Of a stretch of 64,000 nt of DNA, positions 1 to 8,826 are shown piece by piece. Position numbers and translations under genes: made by a program. Below the pieces are notes generated by a model. The model was not told where the DNA came from and made no database searches. It saw nothing but the letters and a program-made list of their open reading frames with translations. The stretch's first letter is position 1; every line of letters begins with the position of its first letter. Origin of the DNA: Prevotella sp. (lineage in GTDB: Bacteria > Bacteroidota > Bacteroidia > Bacteroidales > Bacteroidaceae); assembly GCA_017619375.1 (NCBI GenBank), contig JAFZSL010000038.1, forward strand, positions 111,389-175,388, read 5' to 3'.

Positions 1-1
1 T

Positions 2-241
2 CACATCAATGCGAAGAGTGAGCTTGACAACCAGGATTACGACATCATCAAGCACGTGCACAAGCGCTCTGCTCACGCCTTGTTTGGCGTAGGTTACGAG
101 AAAGACAAGATTTCCATCGAGGCCACTTATGGCCTTCCCTTGTCAAAGTTGGCCTCCACCAGCACGGGAAAGCGCGCCTTGGGCAATGCGAAATTCAATG
201 TATTCATGATAACCGTGGGATATCATATCAAGGTTTATTGA
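2..241 (+). CDS. Outer-membrane beta-barrel protein, C-terminal fragment (5' truncated)
   Basis: Only the last 79 codons are inside the window; the reading frame is open from base 2 and ends at a stop at 239-241. The visible part alternates polar and hydrophobic residues (HALFGVGYEKDKISIEATYG, then FNVFMITVGYHIKVY) and ends in an aromatic residue, as the last strands of outer-membrane beta-barrel proteins do. The family cannot be named from this piece. A porin-like or opacity-type barrel is a reasonable guess. A strong hairpin follows the stop. Confidence 0.6.
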   Translation, partial: HINAKSELDNQDYDIIKHVHKRSAHALFGVGYEKDKISIEATYGLPLSKLASTSTGKRALGNAKFNVFMITVGYHIKVY

Positions 242-282
242 TTCAGACAGGTCTGACAAGTCGGCCTTTCAACATACAAGGA

Positions 283-322
283 GAAGCCCCACTGCCAATA
301 GACTTTATGGCAATGGGGCTTC
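283..322. terminator. Bidirectional hairpin terminator
   Basis: Bases 283-297 pair with 308-322 (GAAGCCCCA against TGGGGCTTC, one mismatch, then six more pairs) around a 10-nt loop. It lies between the convergent barrel gene and the protease gene, so it can serve both. Confidence 0.7.
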
Positions 323-340
323 ATCATTTCCACCACCGGG

Positions 341-1456
341 TTATTTGAGGAATTCCTTGATTTTCTCCAATGGAATGCCAAAATTGAAGTTGTCGCTCCC
401 CATGAGTTTGGCGAAATTGACAGCCACGACGTTTCCTTTGTCATCGATGACAGGGCTTCCACTCGACCCCTGCACGGTGGGTATGCTGTAAGTGATCCTT
501 TCCCCGTCAGGAGTCTGGGTCACCCTACCGCTGGTCATTTGCACACTGATGCCCTTTTCCGTGTTGGCGAGCATGAGTCCGGCATTGTAACCTATCATAT
601 AGAGTTGCTGGTCGATTTTAATTTTCTCTTCAGCAGTCTTTCCGTTGAAATACTTCTTGTTGCCCTCTCCAGCGAACTTGAAGACATAAGCCCCCTTGGG
701 TGTTTTCTTACTATTGAGTTGAATGAGAGCGAGGTCTGTATCCTCCTTGTCCGACACTTTCACCACCTTGCACGGGTTCTTCACCAAGAAATCCGAAGGT
801 CCTGTGACTTTTTCCCCATCATAGGAGACACCGATGTTTGACACCGTGCTCACCTTGATGTTGTCCAGGCTGGCTCTCTGTAACTGACGAGCAGCATCAG
901 ACACCTCGTCATACATATTCTTCAAATTTCTCTGCTCCTCCACTATTCGCCTCAGCCGCGATTCGTCCCCGGCAACGACATTTCCGAAGAAGTCGTATTC
1001 CATGAACTGTGACTTCTGTGCCTCCAGCATATTGTATTTCGACTGTATCTGTCTGGCGGCCATGGCATATTGCACAAGCGACGCCCTGACGATATTCGCC
1101 AACTGCTCCTTTAGTTTCCTACCATCCACATCGGTGAGGGCCACATGCCTATTGGTGACGAACTCTCCCTCTTCACCGACGAAGAATCCGGTGCCATTGA
1201 GCATCTGCGCATTTGCCTTAGCCTCCGCCTCACTGGTGGTGAATCCCTGCAAATTTCCATTTTGGTCGATGCCGTTGAAGAAGAGTTGTTGTCCTCCCGG
1301 CATCTCCACCTTATAATAAAATTTGTTGAGCACTAACACTACACCACTTTTCTGTTCTTCGAAAATCTCATCGGCCGTTTTCTTTCCACACGATGAGAGG
1401 ACGGCGGCACACACACCGGCAGCCAACGCCATCCATTGCCATTTGAATATTTTCAT
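341..1456 (-). CDS. Trypsin-like serine protease lipoprotein with inserted helical segment
   Basis: This 371-residue protein has a lipoprotein signal peptide (lipobox ending LSSC, Cys23), so it is probably anchored to a membrane facing the periplasm. The trypsin-fold triad is visible: His104 in VTNRHVALT, Asp241 in DTDLALIQL and Ser332 in GSSGSPV. His104 and Asp241 are 137 residues apart, much more than in chymotrypsin. The extra segment, about residues 110-200, is rich in K, E, Q, R and L in helical spacing and looks like a coiled-coil insertion. A role in protein quality control or processing is inference; the substrate is unknown. The gene is a single unit, convergent with the upstream barrel gene. 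Confidence 0.85.
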   Translation of the reverse strand: MKIFKWQWMALAAGVCAAVLSSCGKKTADEIFEEQKSGVVLVLNKFYYKVEMPGGQQLFFNGIDQNGNLQGFTTSEAEAKANAQMLNGTGFFVGEEGEFVTNRHVALTDVDGRKLKEQLANIVRASLVQYAMAARQIQSKYNMLEAQKSQFMEYDFFGNVVAGDESRLRRIVEEQRNLKNMYDEVSDAARQLQRASLDNIKVSTVSNIGVSYDGEKVTGPSDFLVKNPCKVVKVSDKEDTDLALIQLNSKKTPKGAYVFKFAGEGNKKYFNGKTAEEKIKIDQQLYMIGYNAGLMLANTEKGISVQMTSGRVTQTPDGERITYSIPTVQGSSGSPVIDDKGNVVAVNFAKLMGSDNFNFGIPLEKIKEFLK

Positions 1457-1518
1457 CTCTTGTTGTTGGTTGTTTCAAGTCATAGGGCAAAATTCGTGCC
1501 CACCTTGCTTCACATCTG

Positions 1519-1526
1519 CAAAAGTA
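1519..1526 (-). promoter_or_regulatory. Promoter -7 box of the protease gene
   Basis: On the minus strand this reads TACTTTTG, matching TAnnTTTG of the Bacteroidetes housekeeping sigma factor. It predicts a leader of roughly 57 nt. No clear -33 TTG is seen at the usual distance. Confidence 0.45.
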
Positions 1527-1677
1527 GTCATTTTGGTTTGGAAATGTCATTTTTTTGCTTTTTTTTCAGACAGATTGACACAAAGCAACAAATTCCCAAA
1601 TTTTATGCCTCGAAAACGCAATAAAAAGGCTATCATGCAAGTTTGTATTAAAAAAAGTAAAAAAACAGTCAAATACA

Positions 1678-3534
1678 ATGTGTGGAATAGTAGGATACAT
1701 CGGCACTCGTGAGGCCTATCCGATGCTGATAGAAGGTCTCAAGCTTTTGGAATATCGTGGTTATGACTCCGCCGGCGTTGCGCTCATCAACGCATCCGGC
1801 ACCATGAATGTGTACAAGGCAAAAGGCAAGGTTTCCAACCTTGAGAGCCAAGCCGTCAGTCACGACACCAGCGGAAGCATTGGCATCGCCCACACGCGCT
1901 GGGCCACCCACGGCGAACCTTCTTCGGTAAACGCCCACCCCCACCTTTCGGAAAGCGGGCGCCTGGCATTGGTCCACAACGGCATCATAGAGAATTACGC
2001 CAACATCAAGGAATATCTCACCCACAAGGGCTATCACTTCAAAAGCAGCACCGACACCGAAGTGCTGGTCCAACTGATAGAATTCGTTCAGCAACGTTTC
2101 CATCTCGACCTTGGCATGGCTGTGCTCTATGCCCTTCGCCGTGTTGTCGGCGCCTATGCCATCGCCGTGCTCGACCGCGAGCATCCGGAAGAATTGATTT
2201 GCGCCCGCAAGAGCAGTCCTTTGGTCATCGGTGTTGGCGAGGGCAACAAGGAGTTTTTCCTTGCTTCCGACGCCCTACCCATCGTTGGTTACACCAAGCA
2301 CATGGTTTACCTGAATGACGAGGAGGTGGCCGTCATCCGTTGCGGCAAAGACATCACCATCCGCAACCTGTCGAATTCCCGTGACATCGTAGCCGCCGAC
2401 ATTCACGACGTGGACATGGACCTTGACAAATTGGAGAAGGGAGGCTATCCCCATTACATGCTGAAGGAGATCTTCGAGCAACCCCGCTGCATTTCCGACT
2501 GCATGCGCGGCCGCCTGCTACCCGACGAGCACCGCATCGTACTCAGCGCCATCCATCTGCACCGCGAGCAACTGTTGAGTGCAGGCAGGTTCATCATCGT
2601 AGCATGCGGGACATCGTGGCACGCAGGCCTCATCGGCAAACAGATGCTCGAGCAATTCTGCAAAGTGCCAGTGGAAGTGGAATATGCCAGCGAGTTCCGT
2701 TATCGAAACCCTGTCATCAGACCCGACGACATCGTGATTGCCATCTCGCAGAGCGGCGAGACAGCAGACACCCTTGCCGCCTTCAACCTGGCAAAGGAGA
2801 ACGGCGCCTTGTGCTTCGGCATTGTCAACTCCGTGGGCTCGAGCATCGCCCGTGCCTCCGACACGGGAGTCTACATCCATGTCGGCCCGGAAATCGGCGT
2901 CGCCTCGACGAAAGCCTTCACCGGCCAAGTAACGGTGCTGACACTCTTCGCCCTCGCCTTGGGCCACGAGAAAGGCACCATTCAGCAAGACGTGTATGAG
3001 CAGCACATCGACGAGTTGGCGCGTATACCGGAAAAGATCAACAAAATCCTTGAGCATAACGACAACATCCGTGACATCGCCCGCACCTTGACCTACGCCC
3101 GCAACACGCTCTACATGGGCCGAGGCATGAATTACCCTGTGGCCTTGGAAGGCGCATTGAAACTCAAGGAAATCAGTTACATACACGCCGAAGGCTATCC
3201 TGCCGCAGAGATGAAGCACGGCCCCATCGCCTTGGTCGACGAAAACATGCCGGTGGTATTTGTAGCCACCCACCACCGCCTCTACAAGAAAGTCATCAGC
3301 AACATCCAGGAGGTGATAGCCCGAAACGGGCGCATCATCGCCATCGTGAGCGAAGGCGACCAAGACGTGAAACGTCTGGCATCCTTTGTCATTGAGATTC
3401 CTGAGACATTGGAGACACTCGTTCCACTATTGTCCGTCATCCCGCTTCAACTGATTGCCTACCATGTGGCAGTGGTGAAAGGTCTCAACGTAGACCAGCC
3501 ACGCAACTTAGCAAAAAGCGTCACCGTGGAATAA
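1678..3534 (+). CDS. glmS: Glutamine-fructose-6-phosphate aminotransferase (isomerizing)
   Basis: GlmS makes glucosamine-6-phosphate from fructose-6-phosphate and glutamine, the first committed step to UDP-GlcNAc for peptidoglycan and surface glycans; it acts in the cytoplasm. The 618-residue length is normal. The protein starts MCGIVGYIG, placing the catalytic Cys2 of the Ntn glutaminase domain directly after the removable Met, which fixes the start. Two SIS domains follow (first around residues 290-420 with the SQSGETADT phosphosugar loop, second around 460-600), and the protein ends DQPRNLAKSVTVE as GlmS proteins do. The gene stands alone with a strong terminator behind it. Confidence 0.97.
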   Translation: MCGIVGYIGTREAYPMLIEGLKLLEYRGYDSAGVALINASGTMNVYKAKGKVSNLESQAVSHDTSGSIGIAHTRWATHGEPSSVNAHPHLSESGRLALVHNGIIENYANIKEYLTHKGYHFKSSTDTEVLVQLIEFVQQRFHLDLGMAVLYALRRVVGAYAIAVLDREHPEELICARKSSPLVIGVGEGNKEFFLASDALPIVGYTKHMVYLNDEEVAVIRCGKDITIRNLSNSRDIVAADIHDVDMDLDKLEKGGYPHYMLKEIFEQPRCISDCMRGRLLPDEHRIVLSAIHLHREQLLSAGRFIIVACGTSWHAGLIGKQMLEQFCKVPVEVEYASEFRYRNPVIRPDDIVIAISQSGETADTLAAFNLAKENGALCFGIVNSVGSSIARASDTGVYIHVGPEIGVASTKAFTGQVTVLTLFALALGHEKGTIQQDVYEQHIDELARIPEKINKILEHNDNIRDIARTLTYARNTLYMGRGMNYPVALEGALKLKEISYIHAEGYPAAEMKHGPIALVDENMPVVFVATHHRLYKKVISNIQEVIARNGRIIAIVSEGDQDVKRLASFVIEIPETLETLVPLLSVIPLQLIAYHVAVVKGLNVDQPRNLAKSVTVE

Positions 3535-3555
3535 GGAAATCAAAAAAGCATAGAG

Positions 3556-3588
3556 AAGGCATCGTGGGGTCTACGATGCCTTTCTTTT
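3556..3588 (+). terminator. Rho-independent terminator of glmS
   Basis: AAGGCATCGT (3556-3565) pairs with ACGATGCCTT (3573-3582) around a 7-nt loop and is followed by TCTTTT. It separates the convergent glmS and rfbC genes. Confidence 0.85.
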
Positions 3589-3620
3589 ATAAACAATGGT
3601 AGTCAAAACCGTACCATAAT

Positions 3621-4190
3621 TCAATAAAGGCTCACATTGAAATCAAACGGAGAATCGATATCCTTCAGCATGGGATGCACCTTGTCTTTCTGCGAAAGAA
3701 TGATGTCATTTTCCGGCAAACGCCAGTCAATGGCCAACTGCGGGTCATCCCATGCGATGCCTCCCTCGCTTTCTGGATGATAAAAATCGTCGCATTTGTA
3801 TTGGAAGACAGCTTCTTCCGAAAGGACAGCGAAACCATGGGCGAAGCCTCGTGGGATGAACAACTGTAGCCGGTTATCTCCCGAAAGTTCCACCGCGACA
3901 TGCTTTCCAAAAGTGGGTGAACCTTTCCTGATGTCCACGGCGACATCGAGCACCCTGCCCTTCAGCACCCTCACCAACTTGCTTTGTGTGAAAGGCCATT
4001 TCTGATAATGCAATCCTCTCAGCACGCCATACGACGACCTGCTCTCATTATCCTGGACGAAAGCTATTCCCCTCACTTGTTTATCGAAATCACGTTTGGA
4101 ATAGGACTCGAAAAAATATCCTCTTTCATCCTCAAACACGCGTGGTTTCACCACCACCACGCCTTCTATCTCTGTTTGTATCGTTTCCAT
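3621..4190 (-). CDS. rfbC: dTDP-4-dehydrorhamnose 3,5-epimerase
   Basis: RmlC/RfbC epimerises dTDP-4-dehydro-6-deoxyglucose at C3 and C5 on the way to dTDP-L-rhamnose for surface glycans. The 189-residue cupin protein begins METIQTEIEG and shows EDERGYFFESY, the RGLHYQ motif with catalytic His61, and FIPRGFAHGF, all typical. The frame is open further upstream, but the chosen ATG at 4190 begins the family homology and has a promoter box just ahead. The other rhamnose genes (rmlA, B, D) are not here; the polysaccharide operon 2 kb away is an obvious user of the product. Confidence 0.94.
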   Translation of the reverse strand: METIQTEIEGVVVVKPRVFEDERGYFFESYSKRDFDKQVRGIAFVQDNESRSSYGVLRGLHYQKWPFTQSKLVRVLKGRVLDVAVDIRKGSPTFGKHVAVELSGDNRLQLFIPRGFAHGFAVLSEEAVFQYKCDDFYHPESEGGIAWDDPQLAIDWRLPENDIILSQKDKVHPMLKDIDSPFDFNVSLY

Positions 4191-4208
4191 ATTTATCTGA
4201 ATAGAATG

Positions 4209-4216
4209 CAAAATTA
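4209..4216 (-). promoter_or_regulatory. Promoter -7 box of rfbC
   Basis: The minus strand reads TAATTTTG (TAnnTTTG) 18 nt ahead of the chosen ATG. This supports the short start and gives a leader of about 12-14 nt. Confidence 0.5.
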
Positions 4217-4264
4217 CAAAAAAAAGAGGACTTGGCGAAAGAGTTGAACCTTTTTCCTGTTTTA

Positions 4265-4296
4265 TTTGCGTATGAAAGTCAAGATTGCTATCTTTG
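4265..4296 (+). promoter_or_regulatory. Bacteroidetes promoter of the GDPD lipoprotein gene
   Basis: TTTG at 4265-4268, 20 nt, then TATCTTTG at 4289-4296: an excellent -33/-7 pair. Its position rules out the in-frame ATG at 4285 and supports the start at 4315. Confidence 0.8.
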
Positions 4297-4314
4297 CATA
4301 TCAATCTTTCGCAA

Positions 4315-5175
4315 ATGAAGCCTTTCCTCCACGCATCGCAATCACGACTGACAAGGGGCAGCAGCGGCATTTTCCTCATTGTCCTCCTGCTCCTTCTTCC
4401 GTCATTGCCCTCCTGTCTTCAAGAAGAATCCGATGACGATATCCCAGTGGTGATTCCAGAAGGGTTTGTCAGCGTGGCGCATAGAGGCTATTGCCCAAAA
4501 GGCGTGGCAGAAAACTCCGCTTTATCCTATCGTTATGCCAAGTTTGCCGGCTTCGACTATGGGGAGACCGACATCCAATGGACGAAAGACGACATCCCCG
4601 TGTGCTGCCATGACGAGTATTTTATCGACCAGTCCACGAAAGACAGCATTTTCATCAGAAGACACACCTTGGACGAATTGAAAGAATATGACTATTTCGG
4701 GACATCCATATCTTCCTTGCAAGAAGTGATGGACACCTGCAAGCACTATGGACTTGGCTTATATTTAGACAGATTCACCACTTTTGGAAAAGAGCGCAGG
4801 GAGCGCATATTCGAAATGATTGATGATTTTGGGAAGGGAAAAGTATGTTACATTTTCGGGAACAGGGAGTTGGAAGGCATCAAGCAAGTGTTGGAGTTCG
4901 ACTCCTGCGCCACCATCGCCCTTCTCCATTTCCAGAGCATTGACAAAGAATTAATTGATTTTGCCAATTCCATCAGCACTTCGACCAACCAAGTCATCTT
5001 GGACGTGGACCACACCACCAACCCCATTACTGTTCTACAGCAATTTGGGCAAGCGCTAAGACCCAATGTCCATTATAGCGTGTTCACTGTCAACAACAAA
5101 AGGACATACAAGGAATACCTCCCCTATGTCGTTTCCATCACATCAGACCTGTTGTCGACAGGGAATCTGAAATGA
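4315..5175 (+). CDS. Glycerophosphodiester phosphodiesterase family lipoprotein
   Basis: GDPD-family enzymes hydrolyse glycerophosphodiesters to glycerol-3-phosphate and an alcohol. The 286-residue product has a long hydrophobic signal segment with lipobox LPSC (Cys34). The catalytic signatures follow: HRGY (His56-Arg57), ENS, ETDIQWTKDDIPV (Glu84, Asp86) and HDE with the second catalytic His at 99. The C-terminal half is shorter and less typical than in GlpQ, so substrate and even activity are uncertain. It is convergent with the DUF4886 gene. Confidence 0.82.
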   Translation: MKPFLHASQSRLTRGSSGIFLIVLLLLLPSLPSCLQEESDDDIPVVIPEGFVSVAHRGYCPKGVAENSALSYRYAKFAGFDYGETDIQWTKDDIPVCCHDEYFIDQSTKDSIFIRRHTLDELKEYDYFGTSISSLQEVMDTCKHYGLGLYLDRFTTFGKERRERIFEMIDDFGKGKVCYIFGNRELEGIKQVLEFDSCATIALLHFQSIDKELIDFANSISTSTNQVILDVDHTTNPITVLQQFGQALRPNVHYSVFTVNNKRTYKEYLPYVVSITSDLLSTGNLK

Positions 5176-5232
5176 ATCAGGAAGCCAAGAGTCCCAAGGA
5201 AAGACCATGGTCTCCAGGAAAACCAGCGGCCA

Positions 5233-6195
5233 TCACTGTTCAACAGTTGTCTCGAAGGGTTTTTCAGCAGCCTGGAATGCACATTGCTTGCAAATCCTCG
5301 CGTTGTTTTCATCCAAGGCCATCGCTCCCTTTGCACTGGCCTCTTCGGGAGTCATCTCATAAATGACAGGATTGTCAAGGATGCTCCTTTTGGCAAATGA
5401 AGAAAGAAGTCCCTCATACAATGCAGAAGTGGCAACGAATTTCCCCACCCCGTTGCACATGTGCCAATTGTCTCTTGTGAGATACATCCCGTTGTCAAGT
5501 CCCTGGCATCTTGCATTCTGAACGGCAGTCCCCACGGGAATGACCCGTAAGCCATATTCTTTTGCAATCTTCCTGGCACACGAAATGTTTCCAGCCCATT
5601 CCTTTTCCGTTGTTTTTTTTGTATGCGTCCAAGGCAACATGTAAGCCAACTGCAAATGAGGATTGGGGCAATGGCTTCTGACGGCTTCCACCAATCTTGG
5701 CAGAGCGTGCTCAAAACTACCCCAGTTGTAGGAGGCATCACTATTTTGCAGCAACACGCATACGTCCCAAGGCTGGTTCAAGACATCTTCAAGAGGCCCG
5801 GAGACGTTCATCTTGATGGCCCCAGCCATGCGATAAATAGACCTTTCAACACCACTTTCCAAGGTTTTTATCCAATCATTCATTCCACCGCCACTGATCA
5901 TGCCATTATAGACACAAAAGCGGTCGCGGTCGAGTCCCGCACCGTCGGCCACCTCTTTCAAGTATGAGGTGGCGTCTCCGGAAAAGCTGTTGCCTAAGAT
6001 GAGGACACGCAAAGTGTCAGCATCAAAATCCAAGCGGCCGTGATAACCGATTTCAAAAGAGTCGTTTTCATCAGGTTCCTCTATCATCTCATCAGATGAA
6101 GAGGAAGAACACGCACACATCATCAACACTGCGACGAAAACAGGCGACAGCCACCCCAAGAACAATTTGGTAAAAGAAACAGGATGTATTTTCAT
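5233..6195 (-). CDS. DUF4886 (SGNH-hydrolase-like) lipoprotein
   Basis: The 320-residue protein has a lipoprotein-type signal peptide (VAVLMMCACS). It then shows RVLILGNSFSGDATSYL, the nucleophile block of the SGNH fold with Ser70, and near the C-terminus LTRDNWHMC, matching the Asp-x-x-His block. This organisation is that of DUF4886, an uncharacterised SGNH-like family common in Bacteroidetes. An esterase or acetylesterase role on glycans is inference. The frame extends upstream to 6528, but that part overlaps the divergent LicD gene. The ATG at 6195 is preceded by a good promoter only 5 nt away. Confidence 0.8.
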   Translation of the reverse strand: MKIHPVSFTKLFLGWLSPVFVAVLMMCACSSSSSDEMIEEPDENDSFEIGYHGRLDFDADTLRVLILGNSFSGDATSYLKEVADGAGLDRDRFCVYNGMISGGGMNDWIKTLESGVERSIYRMAGAIKMNVSGPLEDVLNQPWDVCVLLQNSDASYNWGSFEHALPRLVEAVRSHCPNPHLQLAYMLPWTHTKKTTEKEWAGNISCARKIAKEYGLRVIPVGTAVQNARCQGLDNGMYLTRDNWHMCNGVGKFVATSALYEGLLSSFAKRSILDNPVIYEMTPEEASAKGAMALDENNARICKQCAFQAAEKPFETTVEQ

Positions 6196-6200
6196 GGCTG

Positions 6201-6230
6201 CAAAGTTAACACAAATCGGTTTCAAATCAA
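6201..6230 (-). promoter_or_regulatory. Promoter of the DUF4886 gene (leaderless layout)
   Basis: On the minus strand TTG (6230-6228), 19 nt, then TAACTTTG (6208-6201). The start codon follows after 5 nt, so the predicted transcription start falls on or next to the ATG. Confidence 0.7.
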
Positions 6231-6316
6231 AATAAAATGGAATGTTATTGAAGATTATCCATCTCACCGCATAAGCAACCCACCCTTTGCCGTGCCATTG
6301 TTTTTGGAGCAATAAT

Positions 6317-6347
6317 TTGTGTATTTCCCATAGTTTTTGTACTTTTG
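6317..6347 (+). promoter_or_regulatory. Promoter of the surface-polysaccharide operon
   Basis: TTG at 6317-6319, 20 nt, then TACTTTTG at 6340-6347. This is the only good promoter seen at the head of the co-directional block ending at 17846. It is divergent from the DUF4886 promoter. Confidence 0.75.
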
Positions 6348-6419
6348 CATTCGCAAAAATACGAAATACTGCGGGAGGGTCATCCATTGTCCTCCTAAAT
6401 GTGGCTTTTTCCGTATGAT

Positions 6420-7331
6420 ATGCAACAACCCTATTTCCACAATCATCCTTTTTGCCCCTGCAAAGAGGAGGGATTTTTGTATGCATACGGCAAAGGCCAA
6501 CGGCTATCATTCTTGCAAGAAATGACATTCAACACGGGTGAAACCCCTGAAGAATTGCGAGCGGCCTACAACCCCGAAGGTTCCGTCCTCAGAAAAGTCC
6601 AGGAGCGTCTTTTGGAGATGTTGCTCTATCTCGACGAAGTCTGCAAGACCATCGATGTTCCCTACAGGTTGGATGGCGGCAATATCCTGGGCGCCATTCG
6701 TCATCAAGGCTTCATCCCTTGGGACGACGACATGGATGTCGTGGTGGAGTACAAATACTACGACAAACTATGCAACTACTTGGCCACACACCCCCATCCG
6801 CAATTCGCCTTCCAAAGTCCTGAGACCGACAAGGGTTATTTCCGTTTTTGGAACACGCTTCGTGACACGAAAAGTGAATACATCCACAAGAAGAAGAACG
6901 CCTTGAACGATGCCTTCGAGTACCGTGGCCTTCAAGTGGACATTTTCTGCTATCATCCGAGGATGATACCATTCCTTCATCGCATAGCCTCGCTCTTTTA
7001 CCAATACACGGTCATGAAGGGCATCAACCACTCCTTTGCTTTCGCCAAGTCCATGTTCTGGTTCCAACGGAGAATCATCAACCCCGTGTTCTATTTCATT
7101 TCCCGGCATTTTGGCAACAAAAACCTCTACATGCACAACTACGGGGTCACTTTCCCCTATAGGTACCCCAAAGAGGCATTGTTGCCACACAGTGAATTGG
7201 AATTTGAAGGCCATGTCTTTCCCGGCCCAGCCGATCCTGCAGCTTTTTGCAGGATACAATATGGCCATTTCATGGACTTGCCTCCCAAAGACAAGAGGAA
7301 GCACCATGATGTAGACTACGTGTTTTATTGA
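6420..7331 (+). CDS. LicD family phosphotransferase
   Basis: LicD proteins transfer phosphocholine or a related alcohol phosphate (for example ribitol phosphate) from a CDP carrier to cell-surface glycans, in the cytoplasm before export. The protein shows the family hallmark: a helical LRKVQERLLEMLLYLDEVC, then YRLDGGNILGAIRHQGFIPWDDDMDV with the Asp-rich catalytic motif. The start is uncertain. ATGs at 6399, 6420 and 6522 are all in frame downstream of the promoter; homology is clear only from about 6560, and 6420 is a compromise (303 residues). It is the first gene of the operon. Confidence 0.85.
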   Translation: MQQPYFHNHPFCPCKEEGFLYAYGKGQRLSFLQEMTFNTGETPEELRAAYNPEGSVLRKVQERLLEMLLYLDEVCKTIDVPYRLDGGNILGAIRHQGFIPWDDDMDVVVEYKYYDKLCNYLATHPHPQFAFQSPETDKGYFRFWNTLRDTKSEYIHKKKNALNDAFEYRGLQVDIFCYHPRMIPFLHRIASLFYQYTVMKGINHSFAFAKSMFWFQRRIINPVFYFISRHFGNKNLYMHNYGVTFPYRYPKEALLPHSELEFEGHVFPGPADPAAFCRIQYGHFMDLPPKDKRKHHDVDYVFY

Positions 7332-7369
7332 GACCTTCCCGAAGCGTCCCTCCCCACCAGCCCTCATAT

Positions 7370-8815
7370 ATGTCCAAACTGAAGCGAAACCTGGTCTGGA
7401 ACACCCTTCTGACCATTTCAGGATATATCTTCCCCCTTCTGACCTTTCCCTATGTCACCAGGGTGCTTGGGGCTGAGAATTTCGGAATGGCCAATTTCGC
7501 ACTCAGCGTGGTGGACTACGCCATTTTGTTCTCCATGTTGGGCATCACGGCCATCGGAGCGCGATACATCCCCCAATGCAACGAAGACAAGGAGAAGCGA
7601 GACGAGGTGTTCAGCCGTCTGGTCACCATCCACATCCTTTTGTCGGTGGCCATCCTTTTCATCTACACCGCTTGCGTCTTCCTCGTCCCTGAATTGGCAG
7701 GCCACAAGGTGCTGTATTTCGTTGGCGCCTCGAAAATCGTGGTGAACATATTCCTGGTGGAATGGTTGTTCCAAGGGATGCAGGATTTTCGTTACATCAC
7801 GTTGCGCACGCTGGTCATCCGTACGCTGTATGTAGCCAGTGTTTTCATTTTCGTAAGGAAGAGTGAAGACTACGACAACTATTTCTACGTCACCATCGCC
7901 CAGGTGGCCTTGAACGCAGCCATCAATTGGAAATACGCCCGCAAATATGTGACGTTCAAGTTTTCCCTCAAAGGTGTCAAGGAGTATGTCTTTCCCGTTT
8001 TCTCCATGGGCATCAACAGGATATTGTTGTCGTTTTATGTCACTTTCAATCCCATTTTCCTGGGTTTGCTGTGTGGCAACGAGGCAGTAGGCCATTTTTC
8101 AGTAGCCACCCGTCTTTATGGCATATTCCTGTCGTTTTTGGGTGCCTACAACGGGGTTTTCGTCCCACACCTCAACTCATTGTTGGGAAAGAACGACCTC
8201 CCGCAGTTTCGCAAGATGGTGGGTCTCTCTTTCGAAATAGTAAGTTTTGTAGCCATCCCCATCGTCATCCTGGGCACTTGCCTGGCCCCTGAAATCATCA
8301 GGTTGCTGGCAGGAGCAGGTTACGAGCGTGCCGTATTGCCCTTTCAAATCGTCCTATGGCAGGTGTTGTTCGTAGGACTGGCACAGATTTTGGAGAATCA
8401 GATACTGTTGTCCATGAAGAAATTCAAGGAGGTGTTGACTTGCACGGCCATTTGCACCACCCTGTCGGTATTGATCTTATTGTTTTTCACCCGCCGTTAT
8501 GCAGAGGTTGCTTCAGCCTACGCCGTCGCCATCCCCCATTTCCTGGAAGCCTTCTTGTTGTATTATTACGCACAGAAAGCCATTCCCATGAACTTCCCGG
8601 TAAGGCGATACGTCATCACCACGTTGGCATGCCTTCCCATGGCAGGCATATGTATTGCCTCAAAGACTATCTGGACCGACTATCGCTTGATACTTGCCAT
8701 CTGTCTCACCGCCTCCGTCATCTATTACCTGACAGTGATGTGTTTGGTGGTGAAAGACCAGTTTCTCATCAGCCAACTCAAGCGAATACCTATTCCAGGT
8801 ATGAAATCAACATAG
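7370..8815 (+). CDS. Polysaccharide flippase (Wzx-type, MATE/MOP superfamily)
   Basis: This 481-residue inner-membrane protein has about 12-14 hydrophobic helices and starts MSKLKRNLVWNTLLTISGYIFPLLTFPYVTRVLG..., the classic N-terminus of RfbX/Wzx exporters that move undecaprenyl-linked repeat units to the periplasm. The ATG at 7370 begins the homology and lies 38 nt behind licD; the frame upstream of it overlaps the licD end and is unlikely to be used. With the polymerase two genes later it defines a Wzx/Wzy-dependent pathway. Confidence 0.93.
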   Translation: MSKLKRNLVWNTLLTISGYIFPLLTFPYVTRVLGAENFGMANFALSVVDYAILFSMLGITAIGARYIPQCNEDKEKRDEVFSRLVTIHILLSVAILFIYTACVFLVPELAGHKVLYFVGASKIVVNIFLVEWLFQGMQDFRYITLRTLVIRTLYVASVFIFVRKSEDYDNYFYVTIAQVALNAAINWKYARKYVTFKFSLKGVKEYVFPVFSMGINRILLSFYVTFNPIFLGLLCGNEAVGHFSVATRLYGIFLSFLGAYNGVFVPHLNSLLGKNDLPQFRKMVGLSFEIVSFVAIPIVILGTCLAPEIIRLLAGAGYERAVLPFQIVLWQVLFVGLAQILENQILLSMKKFKEVLTCTAICTTLSVLILLFFTRRYAEVASAYAVAIPHFLEAFLLYYYAQKAIPMNFPVRRYVITTLACLPMAGICIASKTIWTDYRLILAICLTASVIYYLTVMCLVVKDQFLISQLKRIPIPGMKST

Positions 8816-8826
8816 CCCATCCAAAG

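Noticed and set aside
5233-6528. Longer start for the DUF4886 protein at 6528
   Set aside because: The extra part overlaps the divergent LicD gene and its promoter; a signal peptide begins at 6195.
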